Assembly (NCBI GenBank): GCA_020435995.1 | Contig: JAGQYO010000007.1 | Coordinates: 1-64,000, forward strand | Direction: 5' to 3' | Source: Flavobacteriales bacterium | GTDB taxonomy: Bacteria > Bacteroidota > Bacteroidia > Flavobacteriales_G > Salibacteraceae | Length of the DNA stretch: 64,000 nucleotides | Part shown: piece after piece, positions 23,635 to 34,100 of the stretch | Layout of the letters: the number at the start of each line of letters is the position of its first letter | Numbering within the stretch: position 1 is the stretch's first letter | Notes under the pieces: generated by a model | Told to the model about the DNA's origin: nothing | The model's database searches: none | The model's input: the letters and a program-made list of their open reading frames with translations, nothing else | Translations under genes and position numbers: made by a program

Positions 23635-23976
23635 TTACAAAGTCAGTTCGGTATTGGGATCCCAAAAGTGATTTTTAAAATTAATTATTTGATCGTTTTC
23701 GATCTTTATTCCTTCAGATTCGAGCAACTCTTGCATTGTATAAGGACTTTCAAAATGATGTTTACCTGTTAAAAGTCCGTTTCGATTCACAACCCGTTGC
23801 GCGGGAACAGGTGGATCTTGGCCATGCGCTGCATTCATTGCCCATCCCACCATTCGGGCAGCACGACCAATACTCAAATACTTGGCAATAGCACCATACG
23901 ATGTAACTCTTCCCTCGGGAATAAGTCTCACTACATCGTAAACATCATTAAAAAAAGAACTTTGATCTTTACTCAA
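23635..23976 (-). CDS. Alkyltransferase-like protein (ATL, MGMT family without catalytic Cys)
   Basis: A 113-residue MGMT-fold protein. The reactive PCHR motif of O6-alkylguanine transferases is replaced by PAQR (58-61), so it cannot accept alkyl groups and instead should flag O6-alkylguanine for nucleotide excision repair. Helix-turn-helix residues (GRVTSYGAIAKYL) and the Arg finger region RAARMVGWAMN are conserved. It begins 4 bases before the trmB stop (ATGA overlap). Confidence 0.85.
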   Translation of the reverse strand: MSKDQSSFFNDVYDVVRLIPEGRVTSYGAIAKYLSIGRAARMVGWAMNAAHGQDPPVPAQRVVNRNGLLTGKHHFESPYTMQELLESEGIKIENDQIINFKNHFWDPNTELTL

Positions 23977-24677
23977 ACCCGAAATTTGATATAGGTAATG
24001 ATGTGACCTTTTTCCGTAAAAACACCTTCGTAATAGGTTTTTATATTAAGAATTTCTTGGGTATCAAGATCGTATTTTTCGATGCTGCTTCCGTACAAAT
24101 CTGGTGTATGATCCACTAATTCGTAACCGTACAAATTTACCTCATCTAAGGTGAAATTGTAAAGAAAAGCGCTATCGGTTTTGAGGTGGATTAATCCATT
24201 CGGTTTTAAAAACTGGCGGTAACGGTCAATAAACAACTTAGAGGTCAACCTCTTCCTGGCTCGGTTCTCACGCTCTTGTGGGTCTGGAAAAGTGATCCAT
24301 ATTTCATCTACCTCGCCTTCGGCAAAAAAGGCCGAGATAAAATCAATCCGAGTTCTAAGAAATGCAACGTTTTTTAACCCAGTTTCCAAGGCTTCTTTGG
24401 CGCCAAACCAAATTCGCGCGCCCTTAATATCCATTCCGATGAAATTTTTGTTGGGGAACTTTCTTCCCATTCCAACCGAGTATTCACCTTTTCCACAGCC
24501 CAATTCAAGCACAATTGGATGGTTATTTTTAAATACTTGTGAGTTCCAGTTTCCTGCCAAGGGATGCCTTTTTACACCTCCAATAGCCCTATCAAAAAAA
24601 GCCTCCATTTCGGGTTCGAAGGCATTCGGGAATTTTTGCATATCCGCAAAGCGGAGTAATTTCTTTTTTCGTCCCAC
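23973..24677 (-). CDS. trmB: tRNA (guanine-N7)-methyltransferase
   Basis: Methylates G46 of tRNA with SAM. The 234-residue protein has motif I LELGCGKGEYSVG (54-66), MDIKGARIW and the catalytic FPDPQERENRARKRLTS stretch; TrmB enzymes typically have PDPWxKxRHxKRRL at this position. The start is GTG, overlapping the SDR stop by one base as TAGTG. ATL follows with ATGA overlap. Confidence 0.92.
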   Translation of the reverse strand: MGRKKKLLRFADMQKFPNAFEPEMEAFFDRAIGGVKRHPLAGNWNSQVFKNNHPIVLELGCGKGEYSVGMGRKFPNKNFIGMDIKGARIWFGAKEALETGLKNVAFLRTRIDFISAFFAEGEVDEIWITFPDPQERENRARKRLTSKLFIDRYRQFLKPNGLIHLKTDSAFLYNFTLDEVNLYGYELVDHTPDLYGSSIEKYDLDTQEILNIKTYYEGVFTEKGHIITYIKFRV

Positions 24678-25372
24678 TACAAATTTGGGTTGATGGGTTT
24701 TATCTCTAATTCTTCCACCATTCCATTGCTCGTTATGGCCATCATTACTCCATTGGCTACATCCTCGGGCTGCACAAATTCTTGCACCGGTGCTTCAATT
24801 CCATCCCAGCTCGATGTATTGGTTGACCCAGGAAGTATGGCCGTAACTTTTACATTAAAATTTCGCAAGTCATCGCGCAATAGTTTGGTATAAGTGTACA
24901 AGGCATGCTTCGAAATGCTGTAAGAAACTGCATTTTTTCTCGTTTTTTTACTTAAAACCGAACAAATATTAATGATATGGCCGCTGCCTTTTTTCTTAAA
25001 TTCTGGGACAAATGGTTGGGTTAATCGCACCGCGCTCATAAAATTGATGTTCATCATTTCTTCGAGGCGTTTTTCATTAAAATGGTCAATAGCATCTTCT
25101 TCATAAGAGCCGACATTATTAACCAATACATCAATGTTGCCCCAATAATTAATAAAAGTATCTGCAAAATTTCGGGTTTCGAATTTCTGTGAAAAATCGC
25201 AGGATTTGGTGATAACTTCTAAATGAGGATAAATTGCCTTAATTTCTCTACTCAAATATTCTAAGTCTTGCAAATTTCTAGAGCCCAAACCAAGGTCGTA
25301 ACCCGCACCAGCAAGCGCCATTACGATTGATCTCCCAATTCCCTTTGTTGCTCCCGTCACAATTGCTTTCAT
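24677..25372 (-). CDS. Short-chain dehydrogenase/reductase
   Basis: A 231-residue Rossmann-fold oxidoreductase. The NAD(P)-binding TGATKGIG is at the N terminus, NNVG is the core stabilising motif, and the catalytic Tyr and Lys lie in YSISKH. Substrate unknown; the length and the EELEIKPINPNL tail resemble 3-ketoacyl reductase-like members found beside trmB in Bacteroidota. The start was placed at the Met directly before KAIVTGATKGIG, not the ATG 45 bases upstream. First gene of the minus-strand run SDR-trmB-ATL-mrp-nfu. Confidence 0.83.
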   Translation of the reverse strand: MKAIVTGATKGIGRSIVMALAGAGYDLGLGSRNLQDLEYLSREIKAIYPHLEVITKSCDFSQKFETRNFADTFINYWGNIDVLVNNVGSYEEDAIDHFNEKRLEEMMNINFMSAVRLTQPFVPEFKKKGSGHIINICSVLSKKTRKNAVSYSISKHALYTYTKLLRDDLRNFNVKVTAILPGSTNTSSWDGIEAPVQEFVQPEDVANGVMMAITSNGMVEELEIKPINPNL

Positions 25373-25426
25373 ACCCACAAATGTAATTAACCAAGTCCCT
25401 ACATCTGTCGGTTTCATCCGCTATTC

Positions 25427-25434
25427 TACATTTG
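25427..25434 (+). promoter_or_regulatory. Promoter of the MurG-like glycosyltransferase, nearly leaderless
   Basis: TACATTTG is an exact TAnnTTTG match. It ends only 7 bases before the ATG at 25442, which would leave a 5' leader of a few bases at most. No clear -33 element at standard spacing. Confidence 0.4.
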
Positions 25435-25441
25435 ACATCGA

Positions 25442-26503
25442 ATGGCCAAAAAGAAAATTTTATTTGGGGTGTTGAATTGGGGTTTAGGCCACGCAACGCA
25501 ATCTGCATTGGTTATCAATTGGCTCATTAAACAAAATTTTGAGGTACATATAGCAAGTGATGATGCCGCAATGCAATATTTAAAAATTGAATTTCCTGCT
25601 TGTCGTTTTATAGATTTACCGGGTTATAATGTTTCGTATTCGCATAAGGGATTCTTTTTGTTTGGAAAAATATTATGGCAGTTGCCAAAAATCTGGAGTG
25701 CCATTCGCTCGGAACACCAATTCGTTTCAGAACTAAATGAGAAAGAAAATTATGATTTCATCATTTCTCATAATCGCTACGGTGTTTATTTACACAGTAC
25801 ACCCTCAGTGATAATTTGCCATCAAACTTGGGTAAGCTCAAAATACTTTGAAGGTCTTGTGAATTTTTTTCATCGCAAATTACTTGCTCGCTTCAATGAA
25901 ATTTGGGTACCAGATTTTACCAATTCAATTGACTCTCTCACTGGAAAACTAGGTCATTGTCAAACAGGGGTTCCTCAGATATATTTGGGATCACTCACCA
26001 CTGAATTTACAGATAAGCCTATAGCCAAATATGATTTTGCCGCAATTTTGTCGGGACCTGAACCACAGAGAAGTATTTTAGAATCAATCGTTGTTACACG
26101 TTTTGAAAACCTCAGTAAAAAAAAGGTTTTATTGGTCAGAGGAACTCAAATTCGGAGCAATAAAAAATATGCTTTTGATAGCATCGATTTTTGTTCGTCT
26201 GAAACTATTCGTGAAGTTATTGAGAATACTGATTGCGTTATTGGGAGGTCTGGTTACAGCAGCATCATGAATTATTATTCGTCGGGAGTTAAGGCAATTC
26301 TCGTTCCTACACCAGGACAAGGCGAGCAAGAATACCTAGCAGAATGGAATAAAAAAAATGAAAACATAAGTGTGGTTTATCAAGATAAATTGATGACGGC
26401 AAACCTCATCAAGATTGCCGAGAACCTCAAAAAAAGGCAAAAAAATAACCTCAATCAATGGAAAGAGGTCATTCAAAATCGAATGAGTATTCTTTTATCC
26501 TAA
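25442..26503 (+). CDS. GT28/MurG-like glycosyltransferase
   Basis: A 353-residue GT-B fold protein. It starts KKILFGVLNWGLGHATQSALV, with the glycine-rich GLGHATQ turn of this family, and the C-terminal half carries GRSGYSSIMNYYSSGVKAILVPTPGQGEQEYLAEW, the nucleotide-sugar loop. It is a conserved uncharacterised glycosyltransferase in Bacteroidota, not MurG itself. It is transcribed divergently from the SDR operon. Confidence 0.78.
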   Translation: MAKKKILFGVLNWGLGHATQSALVINWLIKQNFEVHIASDDAAMQYLKIEFPACRFIDLPGYNVSYSHKGFFLFGKILWQLPKIWSAIRSEHQFVSELNEKENYDFIISHNRYGVYLHSTPSVIICHQTWVSSKYFEGLVNFFHRKLLARFNEIWVPDFTNSIDSLTGKLGHCQTGVPQIYLGSLTTEFTDKPIAKYDFAAILSGPEPQRSILESIVVTRFENLSKKKVLLVRGTQIRSNKKYAFDSIDFCSSETIREVIENTDCVIGRSGYSSIMNYYSSGVKAILVPTPGQGEQEYLAEWNKKNENISVVYQDKLMTANLIKIAENLKKRQKNNLNQWKEVIQNRMSILLS

Positions 26504-26508
26504 ACCAA

Positions 26509-27738
26509 TTAAACCAACATGGTTACTGGATTTTCAACAAACTTTTTGAAAGTCTGAAGAAAGATGGCACCACTCGCGCCATCAACTGTTCTGTGATCGC
26601 AGGTTAAGGTAACTTTCATTACGTTTCCTACTGTGAGTTGTCCGTTTCTAACTACGGGCTCTTCTTTGATAGCCCCAACTGCCAATATGCAAGACTCAGG
26701 AGCATTGAGAATCGACGTAAATTGTTCGATTCCAAACATGCCCAAATTAGACACCGTAAAGGTATTTCCTTGAAGTTCTTCCAAGGTTATTTTCTTACTT
26801 TGTGCTTTTCCCGAGAACTCTTTTACCTCTGAAGAAATTTGAGAAAGCGATTTTTGATCCGCAAATTTCACAACGGGTACCAAAAGCCCATCTTCTACTG
26901 CCATTGCAACACCAACACTTACATGGTGATTCATCCTCACGCTATTGGTCTCGCTAATCCAAGATGTATTCACATTTGGATGCACTCTGAGCGCTGAGGC
27001 TACTGCCTTAATAACGATATCATTAAAGGATATTTTTACTTCAGAAGCTTCATTCAAACTCTTCCGAGCCTGAATGGTGTTATCCATATCAAGTGAAATT
27101 GTTAAATAGAAATGAGGAGCGGAAAACTGGTTCTTTGTTAAACTCTTAGCTATGGTCTTCCTCATTTGCGAGGCAGGAGTATCCGTATAAGACTCTGTTG
27201 CTGAAGCGACTAAAGCTGGAGCAACACTCGGAGAGAAATTATCAATATCTCTTTTTACAATTCTCCCGCCTTCGCCAGAGCCTTGCACTGATCTAATATC
27301 AATTCCTTTGTCTTGGGCCAATTTCCTAGCCAAAGGAGATGCCTTCAACCTACCACCACTTTCTGATGCAACCGGGGCAGTCTGAGCAGGTGTTGAGGTA
27401 GTTGGTGCTGTTGTGTTCTCTTGTTTTTTGTCTTCCGTAGGAGCTTCAGTTTTAGTAGCTGAAGCAGCATCATCTTTTAGCAATGCACTAATATCTTCAC
27501 CTTTTTTACCTAAAATCGCCAAAATGGAATCCACAGGCGCAGCCTTTCCTTTTTCTACACCAATATGTAATAAAACCCCATCCTGAAAAGATTCGAATTC
27601 CATGGTAGCTTTATCTGTTTCGATATCAGCCAAAAGCTCTCCAGATTCTACTACATCCCCTACTTTTTTGTGCCACTCTGCTACTACACCTTCTTCCATG
27701 GTGTCGCTCAATTTGGGCATTCTAACTACTTCAGCCAT
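26509..27738 (-). CDS. pdhC: Pyruvate dehydrogenase E2, dihydrolipoyl acetyltransferase
   Basis: Transfers acetyl from lipoate to CoA. The 409-residue protein has a lipoyl domain at 1-78 with the lipoylated Lys in DIETDKATMEFES, an Ala/Thr/Pro-rich linker (95-130), a peripheral subunit-binding domain (ASPLARKLAQDKGIDIRSVQGSGEGGRIVKRDI region) and a C-terminal acyltransferase domain with the conserved DHRTVDGASGA active site. A single lipoyl domain is present. It follows the E1-alpha gene after 8 bases. The E1-beta and E3 genes are not in the window. Confidence 0.94.
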   Translation of the reverse strand: MAEVVRMPKLSDTMEEGVVAEWHKKVGDVVESGELLADIETDKATMEFESFQDGVLLHIGVEKGKAAPVDSILAILGKKGEDISALLKDDAASATKTEAPTEDKKQENTTAPTTSTPAQTAPVASESGGRLKASPLARKLAQDKGIDIRSVQGSGEGGRIVKRDIDNFSPSVAPALVASATESYTDTPASQMRKTIAKSLTKNQFSAPHFYLTISLDMDNTIQARKSLNEASEVKISFNDIVIKAVASALRVHPNVNTSWISETNSVRMNHHVSVGVAMAVEDGLLVPVVKFADQKSLSQISSEVKEFSGKAQSKKITLEELQGNTFTVSNLGMFGIEQFTSILNAPESCILAVGAIKEEPVVRNGQLTVGNVMKVTLTCDHRTVDGASGAIFLQTFKKFVENPVTMLV

Positions 27739-27746
27739 AAATTCTC

Positions 27747-28751
27747 TTATTCAGTTACGTAAGGATAATCTTCTTGCATGTAAACATCTTTGTACAATTC
27801 CGACGGATCTGGCAGTGGTGAATTTTCTGCAAATTCTACTGACTCGTCTACCAAGGCTTTTACCCTATCCTGAATTGCCTCGATTTGTTTTTCGGTCGCG
27901 TATTTGTTCTTAATTATAGTATCAAGCACCTTGTCTATTGGATCCTGATTTTGCCAATTCTTTACTTCTTCCTTGGTTCGATACTTTTGTGGGTCAGACA
28001 TAGAGTGTCCCTTGTAGCGATAAGTTCGAATATCCAATAAAGTAGGTCCATTGCCTTTGCGCGCATGATCACAAGCCCTCGCAATAGCCTCGTGAACGGC
28101 CTCTACGGTCATACCATCAACTGACTCCGATGGCATTTCATAAGAATCACCCATTTTAGACAAATCAGTAACGTTGGTAGTACGCTGAACCGAGGTTCCC
28201 ATTGCGTAATTGTTATTTTCAATAATAAAAATGACTGGCAGCTTCCAGGTCATGGCCATGTTAAATGTCTCATGGAGGGCGCCCTGACGAGCAGCACCGT
28301 CCCCAAAAGAGCAAAAGGCTACATTCTTTGTTCCTTTGTATTTTTCGGCAAAGGCAATACCTGCACCCATAGGAATTTGAGCACCAACAATACCATGTCC
28401 TCCCATCATATTCAACTCCTTGTCGAACATGTGCATGGAGCCCCCTTTGCCTTTAGAACAACCTGTGGCTTTACCGTATAATTCTGCCATTACAAACTTT
28501 GGATGCATTCCCAATCCCAATGGATGTGCATGATCTCGATATGCAGTAATGTGTTTGTCATCCTTGGTACAAGCTGAAATGGTACCTGCTACTACAGCTT
28601 CTTGCCCGATATATAAATGGCAAAAACCACCAAATTTTTGTTGGATATAAAGCTGCCCGCATTTCTCTTCAAATTTTCGCATCAAAAGCATTGATTCATA
28701 CCACTTAAGGTATTGAGCTTTCGAAAATTTAGAACCTCCTGATTTTGCCAT
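27747..28751 (-). CDS. pdhA: Pyruvate dehydrogenase E1 alpha subunit
   Basis: Thiamine-diphosphate-dependent decarboxylation of pyruvate with E1-beta. The 334-residue protein has the ThDP motif GDGAARQGALHETFNMA...FIIENN, the GKGGSMHMF loop and the regulatory-type RYKGHSMSDPQ segment. I used the ATG at 28751, which gives MAKSGGSKFSK; a longer in-frame ATG at 28775 adds eight residues upstream and would overlap the promoter. Confidence 0.94.
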   Translation of the reverse strand: MAKSGGSKFSKAQYLKWYESMLLMRKFEEKCGQLYIQQKFGGFCHLYIGQEAVVAGTISACTKDDKHITAYRDHAHPLGLGMHPKFVMAELYGKATGCSKGKGGSMHMFDKELNMMGGHGIVGAQIPMGAGIAFAEKYKGTKNVAFCSFGDGAARQGALHETFNMAMTWKLPVIFIIENNNYAMGTSVQRTTNVTDLSKMGDSYEMPSESVDGMTVEAVHEAIARACDHARKGNGPTLLDIRTYRYKGHSMSDPQKYRTKEEVKNWQNQDPIDKVLDTIIKNKYATEKQIEAIQDRVKALVDESVEFAENSPLPDPSELYKDVYMQEDYPYVTE

Positions 28752-28772
28752 AAAAACTGCCGTTAAGGTGGG

Positions 28773-28780
28773 CAAATTTA
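28773..28780 (-). promoter_or_regulatory. Promoter of pdhA-pdhC
   Basis: On the minus strand the site reads TAAATTTG, an exact TAnnTTTG match, 21 bases before the pdhA ATG. Confidence 0.5.
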
Positions 28781-28832
28781 TACAAATTGGGTTGGTAACG
28801 GGATGCCTTATCCGAGTATTGTTTGTGTTGAT

Positions 28833-29318
28833 TTACTTCTTTGGAGGCATTTTGAAACGAAATGGCAATAAAGCATTGATTCCGTTGACAGCCATAATCT
28901 TTTCATCGCTGGCCATAAGTACCCTAATTGCGTTTTGATGTATATCTTCATACTCTGCCATTACCTGCCTGCAAGCACCACAAGGTGTAACGGGTGTAGA
29001 CAAATCGAGTTTTGCAGAGTGCGCATAAACCGCGATTTTAGTAAATGACTTTCCAGGAAATGCAGCACCAGCCGAAAACATAGCCACACGCTCAGCACAT
29101 AAACCACTTGGATAGGCCGCATTTTCTTGGTTGCTACCCGTTACAATGGTGCCATCCGATAGCAACAGGGCCGCACCTACATTAAAATGTGAATAAGGCG
29201 CATAAGCACGGGTAGCCACATCTTTGGCCGCTAAAACTAAATTTTTCTCTTCGGATGAAAGATCAGAAATGTCCGCAACCGTTTCTAGTTCTATGCTAAT
29301 GATTTGTTTTTGGCTCAT
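28833..29318 (-). CDS. cdd: Cytidine deaminase
   Basis: Deaminates cytidine and deoxycytidine. The 161-residue length and the CAE motif (74-76) with PCGAC (112-116) indicate the small tetrameric type, with three Cys zinc ligands. Substrate residues FNVGAAL and NQENAAYPSG are conserved. It overlaps the ispF stop by four bases. Confidence 0.92.
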   Translation of the reverse strand: MSQKQIISIELETVADISDLSSEEKNLVLAAKDVATRAYAPYSHFNVGAALLLSDGTIVTGSNQENAAYPSGLCAERVAMFSAGAAFPGKSFTKIAVYAHSAKLDLSTPVTPCGACRQVMAEYEDIHQNAIRVLMASDEKIMAVNGINALLPFRFKMPPKK

Positions 29319-29794
29319 AGCTTTTTGATTAAAACAACAGCGTATGCTTTGATTCCTTCTTCCCTTCCGGCAAAACCTAATTTTTCGCTGGTAGTAGCTT
29401 TTATCGAAACTTGTTCAGTGGAGGTGTTCAAGATTTCTGAGATGACCTTAATCATGGAAGGAATATGTGGGTTTACTTTGGGCTTTTCTAGCACAATGGT
29501 GCAGTCAATATTCCCAATTTGATAGCCTCTGGAACTCATTAAATCATATACTCCTGCGAGTAAACCTTTGCTATCTGCACCTTTGTATTTAGGATCGGTA
29601 TCTGGAAAATGAAACCCAATATCTCTTAAGTTGGCAGCTCCTAAGATGGCATCACAAATAGCGTGGATGAGCACATCAGCATCTGAGTGCCCTAAGGCGC
29701 CTTTGACAGATTCAAGTCTAATTCCACCAAGCCAGAGGTCTCTACCTTCAACTAATTGGTGAATGTCGTACCCAAATCCAATTCTAAAATCCAT
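29315..29794 (-). CDS. ispF: 2-C-methyl-D-erythritol 2,4-cyclodiphosphate synthase
   Basis: A trimeric zinc enzyme of the MEP isoprenoid pathway. The 159-residue protein begins MDFRIGFGYDIHQL, with metal ligands Asp10, His12 and His44, and contains GHSDADVLIHAICDA. It is the MEP marker in a genome that also encodes HMG-CoA reductase. Overlap TAATG with porV upstream and 4 bases with cdd downstream, so the three form an operon. Confidence 0.95.
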   Translation of the reverse strand: MDFRIGFGYDIHQLVEGRDLWLGGIRLESVKGALGHSDADVLIHAICDAILGAANLRDIGFHFPDTDPKYKGADSKGLLAGVYDLMSSRGYQIGNIDCTIVLEKPKVNPHIPSMIKVISEILNTSTEQVSIKATTSEKLGFAGREEGIKAYAVVLIKKL

Positions 29795-31137
29795 TAATTG
29801 CCGGTATTCACGCCTTGAGTTCCTGAGCTGTTACCTGATTTATTGGCCGAGTTTTGAGCAAAATTCAGTAATAAAGTAAATCTCAAAGTATTTTGCAATG
29901 GAGATTGCTGAGCGCTTTTTCCAAAATAAGCAGGAATAAGGTATGAAAAATCTAACCCAAAAACATTGTATCTAAATCCCGCACCTAGGTTGAAGTACTT
30001 TCTATTCCCTTTAAGCTCATGTTCCCAGAAATAGCCCGTGCGAATGGCGAACAAATCATCATACCAATATTCTAACCCAGCACCCCAGCTTATTTCTCTC
30101 ATCTCTTCTTTGAATACACTTCCATCTTCTACTTTGTAAACATCGTTTTCCTCGATGTAGTTTCCTTTGTCGTCTCTTAGCGGATTTCCCGGGGCATCAT
30201 TAAACGAAGTAAACATTCCTTCCACAACCGGTCGATCTGGATCCTTACCAGCTCCAATTACAAAGTTGTCTCCATCAAGAATTGGCTGTCCGGCAGCGTC
30301 AGTCTTGTAAATAGGTGGTGTAGGTACCATCAATTTATTAAAATCTACGTGTACCGAAATTTTGTTGTAATCATCCACATTATACGTGAATCTTGGTCCG
30401 AGTCTTAAGTTAATTGGAAGGAAATCTTTTTTCTGAGTATTGGAGTATGAAATTTTACCGCCAATATTAGAGATGGAAAGACCAGCCGCAATTTCTGATT
30501 TACGGTCTCCCACTTTTATTCTGTTGTTGCGATAATAAACCCCTAAATCTGCAGCGACCATTTGACCAGGTTTGGTACTCGACCCCTGAACGGCAATGCC
30601 ACCAGTTAAATTTGAATGGATGTATTTCAATGTAAATGATCCTGAGAAATCTTTTGACAATTTTGCAGCAACTGCTCCATCAATTGAAAACTCATTAGGA
30701 TTGAAAGTTCTCAAGTCATTTCCAAACTCATCAGTAAACTGAATATCACCTAATGAAAAGTATTTAATAGCCATGCCCAAAGTGATCACCTCGCTCATTT
30801 TATAAAAACCCGACATGTAGCTTAGGCTGATATCTGGAACTAAGTTACGCAACCAAGGTGTATAGCTTAGTGAAAAGCCTGATTTTTCTTCGATAAACGC
30901 TAGCTTCGAGGCATTCCAGTGCATTGAATTGGCATCTGGAGCCGTTGCAACACCGGCATCACCCATGGCACCCGCTCTCGAATCTGGCGCTATTAACAAA
31001 AAGGGAACTGCCGTTGTGATGGTGTTTAGCCTATCTCCTCCAGCAATCTCGTTAGCTGTAATACTTCCCTGCCCATGGACATGGTTGGATCCAATTGTGA
31101 ACCCAAGTATTATTAGAAATGTATTTAGGTTTCTCAT
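29794..31137 (-). CDS. porV: Type IX secretion outer membrane protein PorV (LptO)
   Basis: An outer-membrane beta-barrel that brings cargo from the translocon to the PorU sortase. The 447-residue protein starts with a signal peptide (ending near HVHGQ). It shows the family block LLIAPDSRAGAMGDAGVATAPDANS, then alternating amphipathic strands and a C-terminal barrel end (NTLRFTLLLNFAQ). The chosen start is the ATG at 31137; an upstream ATG at 31155 lies within the promoter. It is downstream of porU on the same strand, as expected for these partners. Confidence 0.93.
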   Translation of the reverse strand: MRNLNTFLIILGFTIGSNHVHGQGSITANEIAGGDRLNTITTAVPFLLIAPDSRAGAMGDAGVATAPDANSMHWNASKLAFIEEKSGFSLSYTPWLRNLVPDISLSYMSGFYKMSEVITLGMAIKYFSLGDIQFTDEFGNDLRTFNPNEFSIDGAVAAKLSKDFSGSFTLKYIHSNLTGGIAVQGSSTKPGQMVAADLGVYYRNNRIKVGDRKSEIAAGLSISNIGGKISYSNTQKKDFLPINLRLGPRFTYNVDDYNKISVHVDFNKLMVPTPPIYKTDAAGQPILDGDNFVIGAGKDPDRPVVEGMFTSFNDAPGNPLRDDKGNYIEENDVYKVEDGSVFKEEMREISWGAGLEYWYDDLFAIRTGYFWEHELKGNRKYFNLGAGFRYNVFGLDFSYLIPAYFGKSAQQSPLQNTLRFTLLLNFAQNSANKSGNSSGTQGVNTGN

Positions 31138-31152
31138 TTTTTCAAAAGTGTG

Positions 31153-31160
31153 CAAATATA
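31153..31160 (-). promoter_or_regulatory. Promoter of porV-ispF-cdd
   Basis: The minus strand reads TATATTTG, an exact TAnnTTTG match, 15 bases before the porV ATG and inside the 45-base gap after porU. It would uncouple porV from porU. Confidence 0.45.
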
Positions 31161-31182
31161 CAGTTAAATAAAATCAAGCTTT

Positions 31183-34100
31183 TTAATTGAGTATGACCAA
31201 TTTCTCAAATTTATCGGCTACTTCACCAGTCGGTGCTTTCACCATAACACGATAAACATAAACTCCTTTTCCTATTTTATCTCCAAAGTCGTCGAGTCCG
31301 TCCCATTTAATTGGACCTATTCTAAAGCCCGTAGAATTAAAATGCCCGTCGACTGTTTTGACCACCCGTCCCGAAATAGTAAATACTTGAATTCGTACAA
31401 ATAAATCCTGATCGGGATAATTATGCTCAAAATAAAAAGACGTATTGGTTGTAAATGGGTTGGGGTAGTTCAATACGTGGTCGAGTGCCAAGGTAGCACT
31501 CGATGACACCACAAACTCAATTTTTTCTTCGCCTGAGTTGTTATACACATCCCATGCTTTTACCCTTAGGGTATGTTTTCCTTCGGAAAGGCCTTTTAAA
31601 GGGTAGTTAACTTGCCCGTTTTGATATGAGTTTAAATTCGATTCGTAATATTCATTTAAAACTATTTCTGATTCGGTTTTTTCATCAACTACAGCAATTA
31701 AGTCGTGACCTATTCCATTACCACTTACATTAATACCATTGTCATCAAAAAACTTAGCAAAGATCTTTGGGTTTTGATCAGTCAATCCACCATTTACAAA
31801 AGTAGAATCATTCATAAAAAGATCTATTTGTGGGCCGATTTGGTCGGCACTTGGGTCTCCAACTTGGCCTCCTACCGTAATCAAAGTATCAAACCCAGCC
31901 GCGTCAAATATTCCATTTTCGGCGTAATAGCTTATTTTCCCTAACCCATAATTCAGGTCAATATCTTTTGGCACTACAAAAGTGAATTGAAAGATGCCAT
32001 TTGATACAGACGCCTTACCTCGGAAAAGCACCCTGTTTCTTGAGCTAAAATTAAAAGAGCCCGCTCCGTCATTATTTAGGGTTTCAATTTCCGACTTCTT
32101 ATCATAAACAAGGGGATAAACGGTTCCGTTAAATCCGGTCATCCTAGCTCCTGTAATGTGATGAATTACCTCACCAGATATGGTTACTTTCTGCAATGCT
32201 CCTATTGTATCTGGACGAGAAGTGGTTCTAATCTTTTCTTTTGGATAATTGAGTTTCAGGGCCGGATCTCCTAACAATGCAAACACCCTTGAATTATTGG
32301 TGAGGGTAGTCGAGTTCGCTTTTGTCATTCTTATTATATCGCCCAATCTCGGCATTTCACCATTAATTTCTTGATAAGCTACCTTATTAAAAGCTACGGC
32401 CAATGCCTTATTTGGCGTAGAGTAAACCAATCGTGTAGTCGAAAGCAATCCTATTCCTGCTCCATCTGGGTTTAGAAAAACAAACTCACCGGCTGACGTT
32501 CTTTTTGGATCATCAAAACGAGAAAATTCGCACGTAGCTGTAACAAATAGCGGCATGTTATTCGGATTCGACCACTTGTTTATTTGAGAAACTTCCAAAA
32601 TGCGTTCATGTGCCCAACCCAATTCCCCGCCATGACCTATATAATTAATAGTAAGGCTTCCGAGCTGTACTGCATCATCTATGGCTCTGTTTACGTCAGG
32701 GTATCTCTGCCCTCCGGCAGTTGATCTCTGCGGATAGGCATCAAGAAAAATCTTGCTTACATTATATTGCGGATAGGTCCGATCTACCGTATCGGCGAGT
32801 TGATTGGCATCGCGCATGTGAATATTGCCATCTTGATCATCCCCCACGTAAGTCACCCTATTGCGCCAAGCGTGCATGGATGCCTTTGAGTTATAATTCA
32901 ATACTTTATCTACAGCCGTAGCCGCCTCTCGGGCATTTTTTACGGGAAATCTGCCCACACCAACTTGCATTATGCCAGATGCTAACACGCCGTCATAATC
33001 AGGGCTCAAAAAACCGATGTAATCATCCGAGGCCAAAGATTCGGTGGGTCTAATTGAATTTGGTGTTTGATATATGGGCACATAATTCGTGTTTCCAGAT
33101 ATCCTGTATTTATAATCATAGGAAGCATCACCAAAAAGAAGTACATACCTCAATAGTTTGTTTGTATCAATTTTTCCTAAATCATAAATATTCCGTAAAA
33201 ACAATTTTATTGCACTTACATCCTGCCTTCCTGAACTATATTCATTGTAAATCTTCTGCGGAGTTGTTATTAAAACAGTAAGCCCATCCTTTTCTTCGTG
33301 ATATTTAGCGATGTCTTCAGCATTAGAAATAAATTGGGGAGCCGAAATGATTACCATTACGGGCAGGGAGGCGGCCTCGGCATGCAAGTTTTGATTTGCT
33401 ATTGGAAAAGCCATATCTGGATTTGTTAAATTGGGTTCTGAAAATGCGACAAATTCACGCAACGTATCACCCATACAAGTAAAGGACAAACTTGATCCAG
33501 ATATTGAAAATCCTTGGTTGATTGCCCCCCTCGGGTCAGTTATATCCCAAATAGAAACAGTAGAATTAATATCCTGAAGGGAATAGGTTACATTGGATTG
33601 GCCTACTTCGGACTCTAAACTTCTGAATGCCATTTGCGGCCCAACAAATCTCAAAAAACGTGAGCAGTTCACCTGTACCCTATCTATCCATGCATTGGAT
33701 TCTCCACCAGCTTTGGCAAAACTCAGGGTGACACCAAATTTTGACGAAGCGGGGTTACCAACAATGTCCATCGAGTCGATTCTTGCAAAATCGGCTGTAT
33801 AGTCACCACTGACCGTTCCACCCGTTAAGGATCCTGAACCAATTCCTCCAGCTACAGCCGATAATGTACTTGCGGAATTTACGCTTCGTAGAGCTGCTGA
33901 AATGTGAACAGTAGCTTGCCGAGTTGTTACAATATTCGGAAAATTGAAATCAAACGAATGGCTGTTCTTAATTCCGAAGTTTTGCCCAAACCACATTCGT
34001 CCCGAAGAAATTAAGTTTGACAAATCAGACTCTACCACATCAAAATCGTTGTACACGGTAATGTTTTTCACTCCACCAGTTGCAGAAGAACGGTTGTTTA

